DNA of 64,000 nt from Lentibacillus halodurans (GCF_900112045.1 NZ_FOJW01000006.1:124001-188000); one strand, 5' to 3'; positions 9,012-18,267 are shown, counted from the first letter of the stretch. Program-made: numbers and translations. The notes: generated by a model from the letters alone, not told the origin.

Positions 9012-9172
9012 CAGCAGTTCATCAATATGTGGTACGCTTCGGGAACTGTCAACCGAGGTGTTATATTGTGCAGATCACGAATTCAGTGTATCTAAGATAA
9101 CATGACATTCGAAATCACTCTCACGCTTTTGATACAGTTTTTGCTGATAAGCTGGCAGAACAATAATACGAC

Positions 9173-9200
9173 AATCCCCGCAGCGGCCACGGGGGATTTC
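9173..9200 (+). terminator. Terminator-like hairpin in the gap before acetoacetyl-CoA synthetase
   Basis: Arms AATCCCCG and CGGGGGATT flank a 9-nt loop, with TTCATTCTCTTTC after it. It is about 160 bp past the zinc-ribbon gene, in an otherwise empty 300-bp gap. Confidence 0.5.
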
Positions 9201-9307
9201 ATTCTCTTTCACATACCGCACACTAATTTACCTTAAAATCTAAATCTGCAATAGAAAATGTCCGGGCTTACTGAGTTAAAACGAGTCCAGCTAAAAACCA
9301 AAGCAGC

Positions 9308-9336
9308 TTTACACAGCGGAAACGGTTTCATATAAT
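9308..9336 (+). promoter_or_regulatory. Sigma-A promoter with cre-like CcpA site in its spacer
   Basis: TTTACA (9308-9313), 17 bp, TATAAT (9331-9336). The spacer contains CGGAAACGGTTTCA (9317-9330), which on the other strand reads TGAAACCGTTTCCG and closely matches the catabolite-responsive element consensus. CcpA bound there would block RNA polymerase, so the downstream gene is predicted to be glucose-repressed. Confidence 0.75.
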
Positions 9337-9369
9337 AGTTATAAGTGGAGATAAAAGGAGGGGCAGCAT

Positions 9370-11352
9370 TTGAGTGAAATAAAAGAGGGTACCCTGCTAT
9401 GGGAACCTGATGAAAAACGAAAACAGCAATCTAATATCTATGACTATATGAAATGGCTAAAAGAACATAAAAACCTGCATTTTGATGATTATCATTCGCT
9501 CTGGAAATGGTCCGTCAATGAACTGGAGGAGTTCTGGGCTTCCATCTGGGACTATTTTGATATCCAGGCAAAACACCCATACAAAACAGTACTGACATCG
9601 TATCAAATGCCCAGAGCCAAATGGTTTCCCGAAGCAACCATCAACTACACCGAGCATATTTTCAGAGACCGTGATGAACATCAACCGGCAATCATACACG
9701 CCTCAGAATTACGCCAAACACAAGAAGTAACTTGGAAAGAACTATACCGGGATACAGCCGCACTGCAACAGACCTTTCAAAACCTTGGCGTCACAAAAGG
9801 AGATCGTGTAGTTGCCTATGTGGCCAATATCTATGAGTCTATTGTGGCATTTCTGGCAAGTGCAAGCCTTGGCGCCATCTGGTCTAGTGCTTCACCGGAT
9901 TTTGGTACACAAAGTGTCATTGACCGTTTCAAACAGATCGAGCCAAAAGTCATGGTGACCGTTGATGGGTACCGTTATGGCGGAAAAGATTTTGACCGCA
10001 CTTCTGTCGTGGAAAATATTCAATCAGAACTGCCCACATTGGAAGCAACCATCGTCATTCCATATTTGAACAAAAATCCGGAAGTCAGCCGTTTGAAAAA
10101 TGTCAGCTTATGGAATGATGCTTTGGCAAAACCAGGAATTTTAACATACGAACATGTCGCCTTCAACGATCCGCTCTGGGTATTATTTTCCTCTGGAACA
10201 ACCGGCAAGCCGAAACCAATCGTCCAAAGTCAGGGCGGTATTTTGCTGGAGCACCTGAAAGCTTTAACCTTTCATGCAGATCTTCGAAAAGACAATCGCT
10301 TTTTCTGGTTTACCACAACCGGCTGGATGATGTGGAATTTCCTTGTCGGCGGCCTCCTGACCGGAAGCACGATTATTTTATACGACGGCAATCCAGGATA
10401 TCCTGATAAACGAATGCTGTGGAAATTTGCCGAAGATACGAAAATGACAACATTCGGTACCAGCGCCAGTTTTATTACCGGCTGCATGAAAGATGACCTG
10501 AATCCCGGCGAGGAATTTGATCTGAGCCATCTTGAAAGCATCAGCTCAACCGGGTCACCGCTGCCGCCTGAGGGATTCCAATGGTGCTATGACCATGTGA
10601 AGGAAGATCTTTGGATTGCCTCAGCAAGCGGCGGGACTGATGTTTGTACAGCGTTTATTCTCGGATCGCCCATTTTGTCGGTATATGCAGGTGAGCTGCA
10701 ATGCCGCGGACTGGGTGCCAAGATTGAAAGCTTTGACAATGATGCCAAACCGCAAATCGAGAAAGTCGGCGAGCTTGTGTTGACCGAGCCATTCCCGTCC
10801 ATGCCGATTTATTTCTGGAATGACGAAGACGGCAGCCGCCTTCACGACAGTTATTTTGATGTTTTCCCGGGCATTTGGCGGCACGGTGACTACTTAAAAA
10901 TCACTGAACGCCATACATGTGTCATTTACGGACGCTCAGATGCCACTATCAACCGCGGGGGAATCCGCATTGGCACAAGTGAAATCTATCGTGCGGTTGA
11001 TCACGTGAGTGAAGTGCGTGATAGCTTAATAGTTGACATCCCTAAAGGTGACGGTGATTCATACACACCGCTCTTTGTCCTGATGAAGGACGGAGAAGAA
11101 CTGACCGATGACGTCAAAAAAACGATCAAAAATCAGATCCGGATACACTGCTCACCAAGACATGTCCCAAGCGGCATTTACGAAGCGCCAGATCTGCCCA
11201 AAACCTTGAACGGCAAAAAACTGGAGATTCCAATCAAGAAAATCCTGATGGGCAAATCGGTTGATGAGGTTGTCAATAAAGGATCGTTGAGTAATCATGA
11301 TTCACTGAATTATTTTGTGCGATTTGCGAATGAACAGGTTGAGTCGAAATGA
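9370..11352 (+). CDS. Acetoacetyl-CoA synthetase (acetoacetate-CoA ligase)
   Basis: The 660-residue adenylate-forming enzyme would make acetoacetyl-CoA from acetoacetate, ATP and CoA, feeding ketone-body or polyhydroxybutyrate carbon into central metabolism. The N-terminal ACAS-type segment is present (LWKWSVNELEEFWASIWDYF), then the ATP motif SSGTTGKPKPIVQS (about residues 278-291), the A5-like region SASGGTDVCTAF and the C-terminal YGRSDATINRGGIRIG hinge. The acetoacetate-specific family is favoured over acetyl-CoA synthetase by the GTSASFI and PPEGFQWCYDHV segments. It starts at TTG 9370, 7 bp after AAAGGAGG. Monocistronic; see the cre-like site upstream. Confidence 0.9.
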   Translation: MSEIKEGTLLWEPDEKRKQQSNIYDYMKWLKEHKNLHFDDYHSLWKWSVNELEEFWASIWDYFDIQAKHPYKTVLTSYQMPRAKWFPEATINYTEHIFRDRDEHQPAIIHASELRQTQEVTWKELYRDTAALQQTFQNLGVTKGDRVVAYVANIYESIVAFLASASLGAIWSSASPDFGTQSVIDRFKQIEPKVMVTVDGYRYGGKDFDRTSVVENIQSELPTLEATIVIPYLNKNPEVSRLKNVSLWNDALAKPGILTYEHVAFNDPLWVLFSSGTTGKPKPIVQSQGGILLEHLKALTFHADLRKDNRFFWFTTTGWMMWNFLVGGLLTGSTIILYDGNPGYPDKRMLWKFAEDTKMTTFGTSASFITGCMKDDLNPGEEFDLSHLESISSTGSPLPPEGFQWCYDHVKEDLWIASASGGTDVCTAFILGSPILSVYAGELQCRGLGAKIESFDNDAKPQIEKVGELVLTEPFPSMPIYFWNDEDGSRLHDSYFDVFPGIWRHGDYLKITERHTCVIYGRSDATINRGGIRIGTSEIYRAVDHVSEVRDSLIVDIPKGDGDSYTPLFVLMKDGEELTDDVKKTIKNQIRIHCSPRHVPSGIYEAPDLPKTLNGKKLEIPIKKILMGKSVDEVVNKGSLSNHDSLNYFVRFANEQVESK

Positions 11353-11412
11353 CTGGTTTACTGGGAAAGCAACTATTCTCCCCCACACCATCAAGGGATT
11401 TGTAATCAGTAT

Positions 11413-11444
11413 GACCAGCATGTTATTTTGTTGGTCTTTTTTTT
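11413..11444 (+). terminator. Terminator of acetoacetyl-CoA synthetase gene
   Basis: GACCAGCA / TGTTGGTC stem followed by eight T. Confidence 0.85.
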
Positions 11445-11479
11445 ATTCAAGTGACCCTTGCAAACTAGGAGTGGATGTT

Positions 11480-11590
11480 TTGCTAATAACAGAAAAATGT
11501 CTTATTCATGACCGTCATGTATCTGATTATACTGATGTAAAAAAGCTTTATGAAAATCCAGAAGTAAGAAAGCACCTTACCATTTGTTAG
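11480..11590 (+). pseudogene. N-terminal remnant of a GNAT acetyltransferase gene
   Basis: From TTG 11480, about 8 bp after AGGAG, 36 residues are encoded before a stop. The segment LIHDRHVSDYTDVKKLYENP looks like the first strand and helix of GNAT acetyltransferases. The rest of the domain is missing and the neighbouring GNAT gene lies on the opposite strand, so this is a truncated relic. Confidence 0.5.
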
Positions 11591-11596
11591 GGGGAG

Positions 11597-12139
11597 TTAA
11601 TGCTGCTCCGCTTCCCACTCCCGGCGCAAAATGCCAAACAGGAGCATATCCTCGGTCTTGCCATCACGCAACAGGTAATCCCTGTGCCCGCCTTCATGCT
11701 TGAAACCACTTTTTTCATAAGCTGCAATGGCTCGCTTATTGCTTTCAAACACAGTTAACTGGACGCGATTCAGATTCATCTCGTTAAACGCAAATGTAAG
11801 TGCCAATCTGAGCATTTCCTGACCATATCCCTTGTTCCAGTTCGCTTTGTCGCCAATTCCAAGCGCAAGCCAGGCATTCCGGTTTGACCAGTCAATGGAA
11901 TCCAGTGCAACAAAACCAATCAGTTCATCCAGCTCCAACGTCCGTACTGCGAACTGATATTCATGATCTTTATGCTTTTTCAGGTATGATTCCTTTAACT
12001 CCTCCTCTGTTTTCGGAAAAGCAGGCGACGTGTCCATCAAACGCATGAACGCCTCATCATGATACCAATGTTCCAATATTTTTAAATCATTCTCTTTGAA
12101 TCTGGTCAGTTTGATTTTATTTCCTGTCAGTAACTTCAA
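11597..12139 (-). CDS. GNAT family N-acetyltransferase (RimJ/RimL type)
   Basis: TTG 12139 behind AGGGAGAG gives a 180-residue protein beginning exactly at the first GNAT strand (KLLTGNKIKLTRFKENDL). A longer reading from 12181 would overlap the upstream NUDIX gene by 14 bp. The acetyl-CoA binding region is WNKGYGQEMLRLAL (about 107-120), followed by NLNRVQLTVFESNKRAIAAY and YEKSGFKHEG. It is expected to acetylate a small molecule or protein N-terminus; substrate unknown. Confidence 0.8.
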   Translation of the reverse strand: MKLLTGNKIKLTRFKENDLKILEHWYHDEAFMRLMDTSPAFPKTEEELKESYLKKHKDHEYQFAVRTLELDELIGFVALDSIDWSNRNAWLALGIGDKANWNKGYGQEMLRLALTFAFNEMNLNRVQLTVFESNKRAIAAYEKSGFKHEGGHRDYLLRDGKTEDMLLFGILRREWEAEQH

Positions 12140-12167
12140 ATTGCTCTCTCCCTGTCTTATTTCGTTG

Positions 12168-12578
12168 TCAAAATGCCACATAAAACGGCTGAAGTTCTTC
12201 CTTTAGACAATATTCAATTCGCTGGCTGAAATTTGACCACGTTACCATTTCCAATGCGGTTTCAACCGGAAAATACCCTGCCTCAAGTGCTTCTTCAGTT
12301 GTCGTTAGATTGCCTCCTACTGGTTTCGCCAAGAATAATGTATTGCATATGGATTTTTTTACATTTTGAAACACACCGCAAAATTTTATGATTTCAACAT
12401 CCACGCCGCATTCTTCTTTCGTTTCCCGTATTGCGGCATCCTTCAGTGATTCCCCTTCTTCCACTTGTCCGCCCGGCATTTCCCATCCTCTTTTCGGTCC
12501 TTTTATCAGCAAAAGTTCGTTTTGTTCATTTAATATAATCGTGGCAGCTGAAACAATATGCTTCGGTGGTGCAGTCAT
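12168..12578 (-). CDS. NUDIX hydrolase
   Basis: The 136-residue protein has a complete Nudix box from GGQVEEGES through RETKEECGV (GX5EX7REUXEEXGU, about residues 35-57), which binds the metal needed to hydrolyse nucleoside diphosphate derivatives. Start ATG 12578 follows a GGGGG-type RBS. It lies between the phosphatase and the GNAT gene on the same strand with short gaps, a likely three-gene unit. Substrate unknown. Confidence 0.85.
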   Translation of the reverse strand: MTAPPKHIVSAATIILNEQNELLLIKGPKRGWEMPGGQVEEGESLKDAAIRETKEECGVDVEIIKFCGVFQNVKKSICNTLFLAKPVGGNLTTTEEALEAGYFPVETALEMVTWSNFSQRIEYCLKEELQPFYVAF

Positions 12579-12601
12579 GCAGTAACCCCCAAAATATAAA
12601 T

Positions 12602-13198
12602 CTAGTACATTTTAAGTGAATCACCTTTTATCAAATGTTCTGTACAATTATATAAATGGCAGTCCCATCCATGCTCACACTTTACCAAAGAAGTGAGTGA
12701 CGTATTCTTCAAGGATTCGTTCATATCCGAGCCTGGTATAAGCACATTAAGGAGATGTTTAATGAAACTGCCATGGCTCACAACCAAAACATTCTGATCA
12801 TGATGTTTATCAATGATTTCTTCCATAAAGGAGATGCCTCTGGCAATAATGCTGTCCTGAGGTTCAAATAGCATATCCAGTTCACGCCAGTCAGGTCCCC
12901 ATGTTTGCACCCGTTCTTCTTCAGTAGTTCCTTCAATCAGTCCGCCCCCCACTTCACGGAGCCGGGAATCCAGGTGCAGTTGTTTTCCAAGTTTTTCGTT
13001 CAGGACTTCCGCAGTCTGCTCAGCCCGCAGCAGATCACTGGCATACACCACATCCCAATCATCGATTTCCATCCATGCTGCAAGTGAACAGGCCTGCTCC
13101 AAGCCTTCTTCATCCAATGGAATATCAGAACTCCCCTGCGCTCTTCCTTCTTTATTCCACCGTGTAACACCATGACGGACAAATCCGACTTTAGTCAT
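12602..13198 (-). CDS. Histidine phosphatase (phosphoglycerate mutase-like) family protein
   Basis: The 198-residue protein has the catalytic RHG motif at residues 8-10 (FVRHGVTRWN) and the second His region VVSHGSFIKHLL (about 140-151). This superfamily removes phosphate from sugars, nucleotides or cobalamin intermediates; nothing here fixes the substrate. ATG 13198 follows GGGGG by 9 bp. First gene of the leftward phosphatase-NUDIX-GNAT group. Confidence 0.8.
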   Translation of the reverse strand: MTKVGFVRHGVTRWNKEGRAQGSSDIPLDEEGLEQACSLAAWMEIDDWDVVYASDLLRAEQTAEVLNEKLGKQLHLDSRLREVGGGLIEGTTEEERVQTWGPDWRELDMLFEPQDSIIARGISFMEEIIDKHHDQNVLVVSHGSFIKHLLNVLIPGSDMNESLKNTSLTSLVKCEHGWDCHLYNCTEHLIKGDSLKMY

Positions 13199-13372
13199 AT
13201 AAGCAGTCCCCCAAATTATTCGCTACAGATACTAAAACCATATTAACATAATTTGTTTAGCAAAAATCTCAAGTTTTCAAAATAAGAAAAACGCATACAA
13301 CGACATTAAATTATTACAGTCATACAATAGCCAAATAAGTAATTGAGCAATTATTGCTGCTATGAAGTTCCC

Positions 13373-13629
13373 GGTCAGGTCGTTGAAGTGTTATTCTAAG
13401 CACAGTCAGAAACGACCGTCTTTTGAAAAAGCGTTATTATGAAAAAGTTGGTGTGAAGGAATATTTGATTGCCGATCATCAAAACAGATTTATTGAAAAA
13501 TTTGTTTAAAATCAGCATTCATTTATCCTGGAAAATGTATATGACCAAGAAAATCAATCCTTCCATTCAACCATCTTCCCTGATGTTGCCTTTTCCATAG
13601 ATGACATATTTTGTTTTTGGATTGAATAA
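13373..13629 (+). pseudogene. Decayed Uma2-family (DUF820) nuclease-like gene
   Basis: In shifting frames the region reads QVVEVL, SKHSQK, then NDRLLKKRYYEKVGVKEYLI followed by ADHQNRFIEKFV, stop, and NVYDQENQSFHSTIFPDVAF. The order and content match the C-terminal half of Uma2/PD-(D/E)XK proteins, which often occur in many copies. Two frameshifts (near 13410 and 13420), an in-frame TAA at 13507 and no N-terminal half make it non-functional. Confidence 0.65.
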
Positions 13630-13644
13630 GCAATTTATCCTATA

Positions 13645-14014
13645 TTATTGCTTCCCGTATATACACCAACCTTCCCCCATATCTGGGCAAGTTTTTCCGA
13701 GATGAAGGATCCAGCGCTTGAAAACCCTGTATAGACATACAATCAGGGGAAGCTCCAAGTATATAATGATATCCGCACGTTTCGCCCGAATAGAATAAGT
13801 GCTGCTATAGTTTCCTTCAATAATCCATTGCTTCTGGATAACCATTTCCTCTTGAGCGCCAGCAAATTCTTCCGGAGAAGCTTCTACCCATCCGGGCTTC
13901 CAGTAGAGCGCATCAAGGTGATGAGCTTCTATATCCAATATGCTTTCCAGCTTCCGGGCAAATGTGGACTTCCCCACACCTGCTTGACACGCCCATCACC
14001 ATAATGCGGTTCAT
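13645..14014 (-). pseudogene. Decayed P-loop kinase-like gene (DNA topology modulation protein FlaR-like)
   Basis: ATG 14014 opens MNRIMVMGVSS, then a frameshift at about 13980 is needed to reach GVGKSTFARKLESILD, the P-loop. Residues such as HHLDALYWKPGWVE and QWIIEGNYSSTY are typical of the FlaR/adenylate-kinase-like family. The sequence breaks off after GKTCPDMGEG, roughly 50 residues short of the family length. The frameshift inside the P-loop region and the missing C-terminus argue for a pseudogene. Confidence 0.7.
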
Positions 14015-14065
14015 TGTGCCACCAACCCCCTCTCTCTATAAATATATGAATTTCGATCTATCCAC

Positions 14066-15508
14066 TTATCTCGAAGCCTGATTCATCACTCTATCCTGCG
14101 TCCCCAAACTTACGAGCACATAAGCAAAGAATGAAACGGCTACCGGCAGTACAACCGAATGCAATCCGAATGGCTGCGGGAAAAACGTATCTGATAAAAT
14201 ATAGAATCCGACGCCAGTAACCATCGAAGCAAATGCACCATATTTGTTTCCTTTTTTCCAATACAGTCCCATGACAATCGGCCAAATAAAGGCTGCCTCA
14301 AGTCCCCCGAATGCGAACAAATTCAGCCAGATGATCAGATCAGGCGGATTGAGTGCCATCAGGAATACGATAATTCCAAGCACTGCAGTAATGCCGATGC
14401 TTAATCTCTTTACCCGCTGATGTGATGCTTTTGATTCAACATAATTCAAATAGACATCTTTAACAATCGCTGAACTCACCAGCAATAACAGTGAGTCCAC
14501 CGTTGACATAATCGCTGCCATTGGCGCGGCCAGTACGATACCCGCCAGCCAGTTCGGCAAAACTTCCAGTGCTATCAGCGGCATAACCCTGTCGCCCACT
14601 TCAATGCCCGGTAAAATCGGTCTGGCGAACACACCAATCAAGTGCATATTCAGCATAATGACACCGACAACGATCGTGCCGATAATGATGGCACGATGCA
14701 TCGAGCGGGAATCTTTATAGGACATCGCCCTGACCGTAATCTGCGGCAGTGCCACAACCCCAACACCAACAAGTATCCAGAATGAAGATACAAAGGCTGG
14801 TGTGAGTGTTCCCTCTGCCCCATAAGGCGTGATCAAATTCGGATTCTCAGCGGTAAGGTTAGACATGATATTGGAAAGACCACCCCCTGCGATAATCGTC
14901 GCAATCAGTAGTATGAGCGTTCCGACAAACATAATCGTTCCCTGAATAGCGTCAGTCAAAGCAACTGCCCGGAATCCGCCAATCGTCACATAAATCAGCA
15001 CGAATAAGGCGAAAATGAATAGGGCTGTCGTGTATGGTATTCCGACCAATGACTCAATCAGCCTTGCTCCGCCAATCCACTGAGCTGCCATGGCGGAAAA
15101 TAGAAAAATAATAATGCTGAATGCCGAAAACAAAACAACCCATTTAGATCGGTAGCGTTCTTTCAGAAAATCCACCATTGTCACTGCTTTATATTGGCGT
15201 GTCACAATCGCAAATTTTTTACCCAGCACCATCAGCACAAAGTACCCCGTTGAAACTTGTGTCATCGCCAGCAGCACCCAGCCAAGCCCCTCGGTATAGG
15301 CTGTACCCGGTCCGCCAATAAAACTACTGGCGCTGCCATATGTCGCCGTCATCGTCATCGCCAGGACAAACCCGCCGAGATTTCTTCCTCCAAGAAAATA
15401 ATCCTGCATGAATGTATTGGACGACCTTATATGTTTCCCTGCCCACACGCCAGCACCAAATATAACCAACAACACACCAATTAATGGCACCAATGCCTGC
15501 CAATTCAT
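14066..15508 (-). CDS. panF: Sodium/pantothenate symporter PanF
   Basis: This 480-residue member of the sodium:solute symporter family has about 13 membrane segments. It would import pantothenate, the precursor of CoA, with Na+. The conserved start region (DYFLGGRNLGGFVLAMTMTA, about 36-55), GGFRAVALTDAIQGTIMFVG and the downstream AAIMSTVDSLLLLVSSAI motif are all present. Its ATG overlaps the stop of yhdT by 4 bp; the YhdT-PanF pairing is classical and supports the assignment over other SSS transporters. Confidence 0.9.
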   Translation of the reverse strand: MNWQALVPLIGVLLVIFGAGVWAGKHIRSSNTFMQDYFLGGRNLGGFVLAMTMTATYGSASSFIGGPGTAYTEGLGWVLLAMTQVSTGYFVLMVLGKKFAIVTRQYKAVTMVDFLKERYRSKWVVLFSAFSIIIFLFSAMAAQWIGGARLIESLVGIPYTTALFIFALFVLIYVTIGGFRAVALTDAIQGTIMFVGTLILLIATIIAGGGLSNIMSNLTAENPNLITPYGAEGTLTPAFVSSFWILVGVGVVALPQITVRAMSYKDSRSMHRAIIIGTIVVGVIMLNMHLIGVFARPILPGIEVGDRVMPLIALEVLPNWLAGIVLAAPMAAIMSTVDSLLLLVSSAIVKDVYLNYVESKASHQRVKRLSIGITAVLGIIVFLMALNPPDLIIWLNLFAFGGLEAAFIWPIVMGLYWKKGNKYGAFASMVTGVGFYILSDTFFPQPFGLHSVVLPVAVSFFAYVLVSLGTQDRVMNQASR

Positions 15509-15789
15509 TTTTCTTCCCCTTCTTCATCAAATGGAATTTCCACAAACCACTTTTTTACCACAATTGTCACCAATATGGCCATAACAACAAATCCCAGCAC
15601 ACAACTATAAAAAAACCATGCTGGTAACCCGAAGGCATATGTATATTCAGATGGATCCTTGCCGCCAAGGCCGTATGCAAATGCAAACCACCAGATAAAA
15701 TTGAAAATGACCAACCCAACTCCGATTAAGGCTTCTCGATTGGCATCTTTATAATTTGAATCACTACTATGCGAATGCTGCTCTTCCAT
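15505..15789 (-). CDS. yhdT: YhdT-family membrane protein
   Basis: The 94-residue protein has two membrane segments (FNFIWWFAFAYGLG and FYSCVLGFVVMAILVTIV) and matches YhdT/DUF997, which in many bacteria is encoded directly upstream of panF. ATG 15789 lies about 10 bp after GGGAGG; an in-frame GTG at 15807 overlaps that RBS. The 4-bp ATGA overlap with panF implies translational coupling. Probably a small PanF subunit, though no function is proven. Confidence 0.85.
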   Translation of the reverse strand: MEEQHSHSSDSNYKDANREALIGVGLVIFNFIWWFAFAYGLGGKDPSEYTYAFGLPAWFFYSCVLGFVVMAILVTIVVKKWFVEIPFDEEGEEK

Positions 15790-15928
15790 TGGGCTTAAAC
15801 CTCCCACACAATAAATACTTGTTTATACTTTATAAATATAACGGAAAACACATTTATTGTAAATATTTTAAAAATTCATTACAACCTCTCGCAGAATCGA
15901 CCATGCTTTATATTTCCTGACACTGCAA

Positions 15929-16593
15929 AAAAGAGGCTGGAACACAATGAAAACTTTCCACGCTAAAGACGAACGATTACAGGGCAGGAAGGGCAGCATT
16001 TGACTTTTTCAACAGTCACATCCTTATTCATCGTTGATAACGACTGCAAACGCCCATTCTGATGTTAGTTGCGTGCGATCATTCACTCCGGCAGCATAGT
16101 GCACTTTCCATGGGCACGGCCTCAGCCTCCTCAGAAAGCAAAGATTTCTTTCCTGCGGGGCTTCGGCTCGTGCTGTTCCTATAGGAGTCTCCGTATGCTA
16201 CCTCTGATTGGTGAAAGAAAAGAACTTATAGAACGATATTCATTGAACTTGCTGTCACCTGATGAGAACACGATTCTAAGCTGCGGAAAAATGCGACACG
16301 CCTGGGGGAACAACACGAGCCAAAGATCCACTTTGCCAAATGGATTTCTTGGCAAAGTTAGCTGAGGCCGTGCCCCCGGAAAGGGCGTATTTTTCCACAG
16401 CGATCATCATGCACTCACCAACAAAAGCATGGAAGCAAGCAAATCTAAGAACAATTGACTTCTCAGTTGATGGATCATTCGCAATAAATGTTCAAACATA
16501 CCTCAAAAGATACATCCGAACTGTTCCAATCATAGTGGAATCATCGTTCGGATGTATCTTTTGGACTAATATCCTTTTGTCCCAGCCTCTTTT
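15929..16593. repeat. MITE-like repeat element 1 (665 bp)
   Basis: Ends are inverted: AAAAGAGGCTGG at 15929 and the complement of AAAAGAGGCTGGGACAA at 16577-16593. Inside are several nested inverted pairs: GGGCACGGCCTCAG near 16110 with CTGAGGCCGTGCCC at 16362-16375; GGCTCGTGCTGTTCC with GGAACAACACGAGCC; ACTTTGCCAA / TTGGCAAAGT (16330-16358); and an 18-bp perfect pair beginning CAAAAGATACATCC (16504-16521 / 16546-16563). No ORF with an RBS. Related ends occur at 24775-25082. Probably a non-autonomous mobile element or structured repeat. Confidence 0.65.
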
Positions 16594-16599
16594 CACCGC

Positions 16600-17034
16600 C
16601 TATTCCGTTGGTGTTGTCGCTTCCGGGGATGCTTTTCGTGCCAGACACATAATACCTGCGATTAAATAGAATACACCGCTGAATATCAGCGCTCCGAATG
16701 TTACAAGAGCCCCTAGAACTGACATTACAATCAACATTATCCCTGCAGCTTTCGGTTTTTTATCGCCTACCATGAACACGATGGAAACGATACCTAAAAT
16801 AAGTCCAATTGCCGAAATAACGATCATAAGCCAGCCGCTTCCCTGAAACATCTGCAGTGCTGCTTCCATCTCCCCTGGTGCTATATCAGGCTGCTGCTGT
16901 CTGAGTTCTTCCGTTGCCTGATCCCATATGGCTTCATTATGAAAAAACCATACCATCAATGCACCTACTACGGCGAAAAAGCCATATATGAATCCACCAA
17001 TGACAGTTAACACAATTTCGCCTGTTCTGCTCAT
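16600..17034 (-). CDS. DUF4064 membrane protein
   Basis: The 144-residue protein has four predicted membrane segments (about 8-30, 68-92, 97-113 and 114-133) and a Gln/Glu-rich extracytoplasmic loop between the first two. Pattern and length fit DUF4064 proteins of Firmicutes, function unknown. ATG 17034 follows GGGAGGG. Its stop is only 7 bp from the end of the MITE-like element, which may therefore supply its transcription end. Confidence 0.75.
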   Translation of the reverse strand: MSRTGEIVLTVIGGFIYGFFAVVGALMVWFFHNEAIWDQATEELRQQQPDIAPGEMEAALQMFQGSGWLMIVISAIGLILGIVSIVFMVGDKKPKAAGIMLIVMSVLGALVTFGALIFSGVFYLIAGIMCLARKASPEATTPTE

Positions 17035-17136
17035 TCATAGTCCCTCCCGTTTCATCTTCTTCATTCTAAGCATGCACGCTAATTCAATTATTCAACGCCA
17101 GCATTTTTCATCAATTGTACCATAAAGAGAAACATT

Positions 17137-17227
17137 CCATCAGTGGGGTTTTTTGTACAGTGAGTGCTAATAAAGGAAACTGACGAATGGCACCGCGTTC
17201 ATAGTCTGACTTCATTCCCACTGATGG
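17137..17227. repeat. Long-range inverted repeat CCATCAGTGGG / CCCACTGATGG
   Basis: Arms at 17137-17147 and 17217-17227 are perfect complements 69 bp apart, in the 286-bp gap between DUF4064 and the APH gene. The arm sequence resembles hairpins at 29493-29520 and 52401-52446. Confidence 0.45.
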
Positions 17228-17320
17228 GTAATTGAACTGATCGGGGGTGTTAGCTTCCGTTAAATCCCACCTATACACTTTTGTTTCACCTTTTTACTGA
17301 GGCGGGGATTTCACGAACAT

Positions 17321-18232
17321 TTACACCTGGATAAATGCATCCAGTCTTTTCTTGATTAAGGAATCTGTTAGCCCCGTCACACCAAAAGCTTCCCAGCCCG
17401 GGTAAACTTCTGGCGGGCCATCCAGAAAATCTATCAGGGCAATGACATCCCAATATGGATCGTAAGTGAAACGTTTCCCAGCATAACGCTTGTAAGCCAG
17501 CAAAAATCTATTAGCCCATTCAGGACCATACAGCATTGCCAGATTTAACCTGCAATGTCCGATATCTACCTCACGTGGCCCTTTGCATGCATTCACCCAA
17601 TCCACCACACCGCTGACATTCCCATTCTTCCAAAGCACATTGGCAGGGTGGTAATCGCGATGGATAAAACATTCATGGGCATCTGGCCTTGAACCTTTCA
17701 CCAGATCAAGTACCTTTTCCCATAATCCTGGAACGCCCGACCAATACGGTACATCAAACGAATCAGCATCATTATATGGAAAATACTCATAGGGAAAACC
17801 ATCCGCATCCAATGAATGGATGTCGGCGAGTGCACCAGCCAAACCATCCAGCCACCGATCCTGATCGTCAGGTTTTAATTCGACAGTACCTTCCAGTTTT
17901 GTCATCAGCACTGCCGGCACCCCGCAATGATCTCCTAAGGCATCATTAGCAATCACTTCTAGAACAGCAACCTTGACACTGTCTGCCATTTGCAGACTTG
18001 CCGCTTCATGGACAGCTAAATCAGGTTCCTTCACCAGCCAATCTCTATTATCAAACTGCCTAAGAACATAATGCTTGACCGAATCCCCCACCCGTAACGC
18101 AATTCCATGCAGTAAGGATGAGGTACTGCCCTTCAGCTTATAGACTGATTCTACCTGAACACTTGGATCAACAGAATGGATGATCCACCGTAGCACATAA
18201 TCCGGTAAACTGGTACCATACATGTTCATCAT
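17321..18232 (-). CDS. Aminoglycoside phosphotransferase (APH)-family kinase
   Basis: The 303-residue protein has a eukaryotic-like kinase fold. The catalytic Brenner motif HRDYHPANVLW (about 196-206) and the metal-binding GVVDWVNACKGPREVDIGH (about 211-229) are intact. Such enzymes phosphorylate small molecules such as sugars, choline-like amines or drugs; no antibiotic-resistance subfamily is evident. Three near ATGs (18232, 18229, 18223) follow GGAAAGG; the exact one is uncertain. Single gene. Confidence 0.8.
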   Translation of the reverse strand: MMNMYGTSLPDYVLRWIIHSVDPSVQVESVYKLKGSTSSLLHGIALRVGDSVKHYVLRQFDNRDWLVKEPDLAVHEAASLQMADSVKVAVLEVIANDALGDHCGVPAVLMTKLEGTVELKPDDQDRWLDGLAGALADIHSLDADGFPYEYFPYNDADSFDVPYWSGVPGLWEKVLDLVKGSRPDAHECFIHRDYHPANVLWKNGNVSGVVDWVNACKGPREVDIGHCRLNLAMLYGPEWANRFLLAYKRYAGKRFTYDPYWDVIALIDFLDGPPEVYPGWEAFGVTGLTDSLIKKRLDAFIQV

Positions 18233-18267
18233 AACCTTTCCCGTTCATTTAAATATATTAAGTATAG

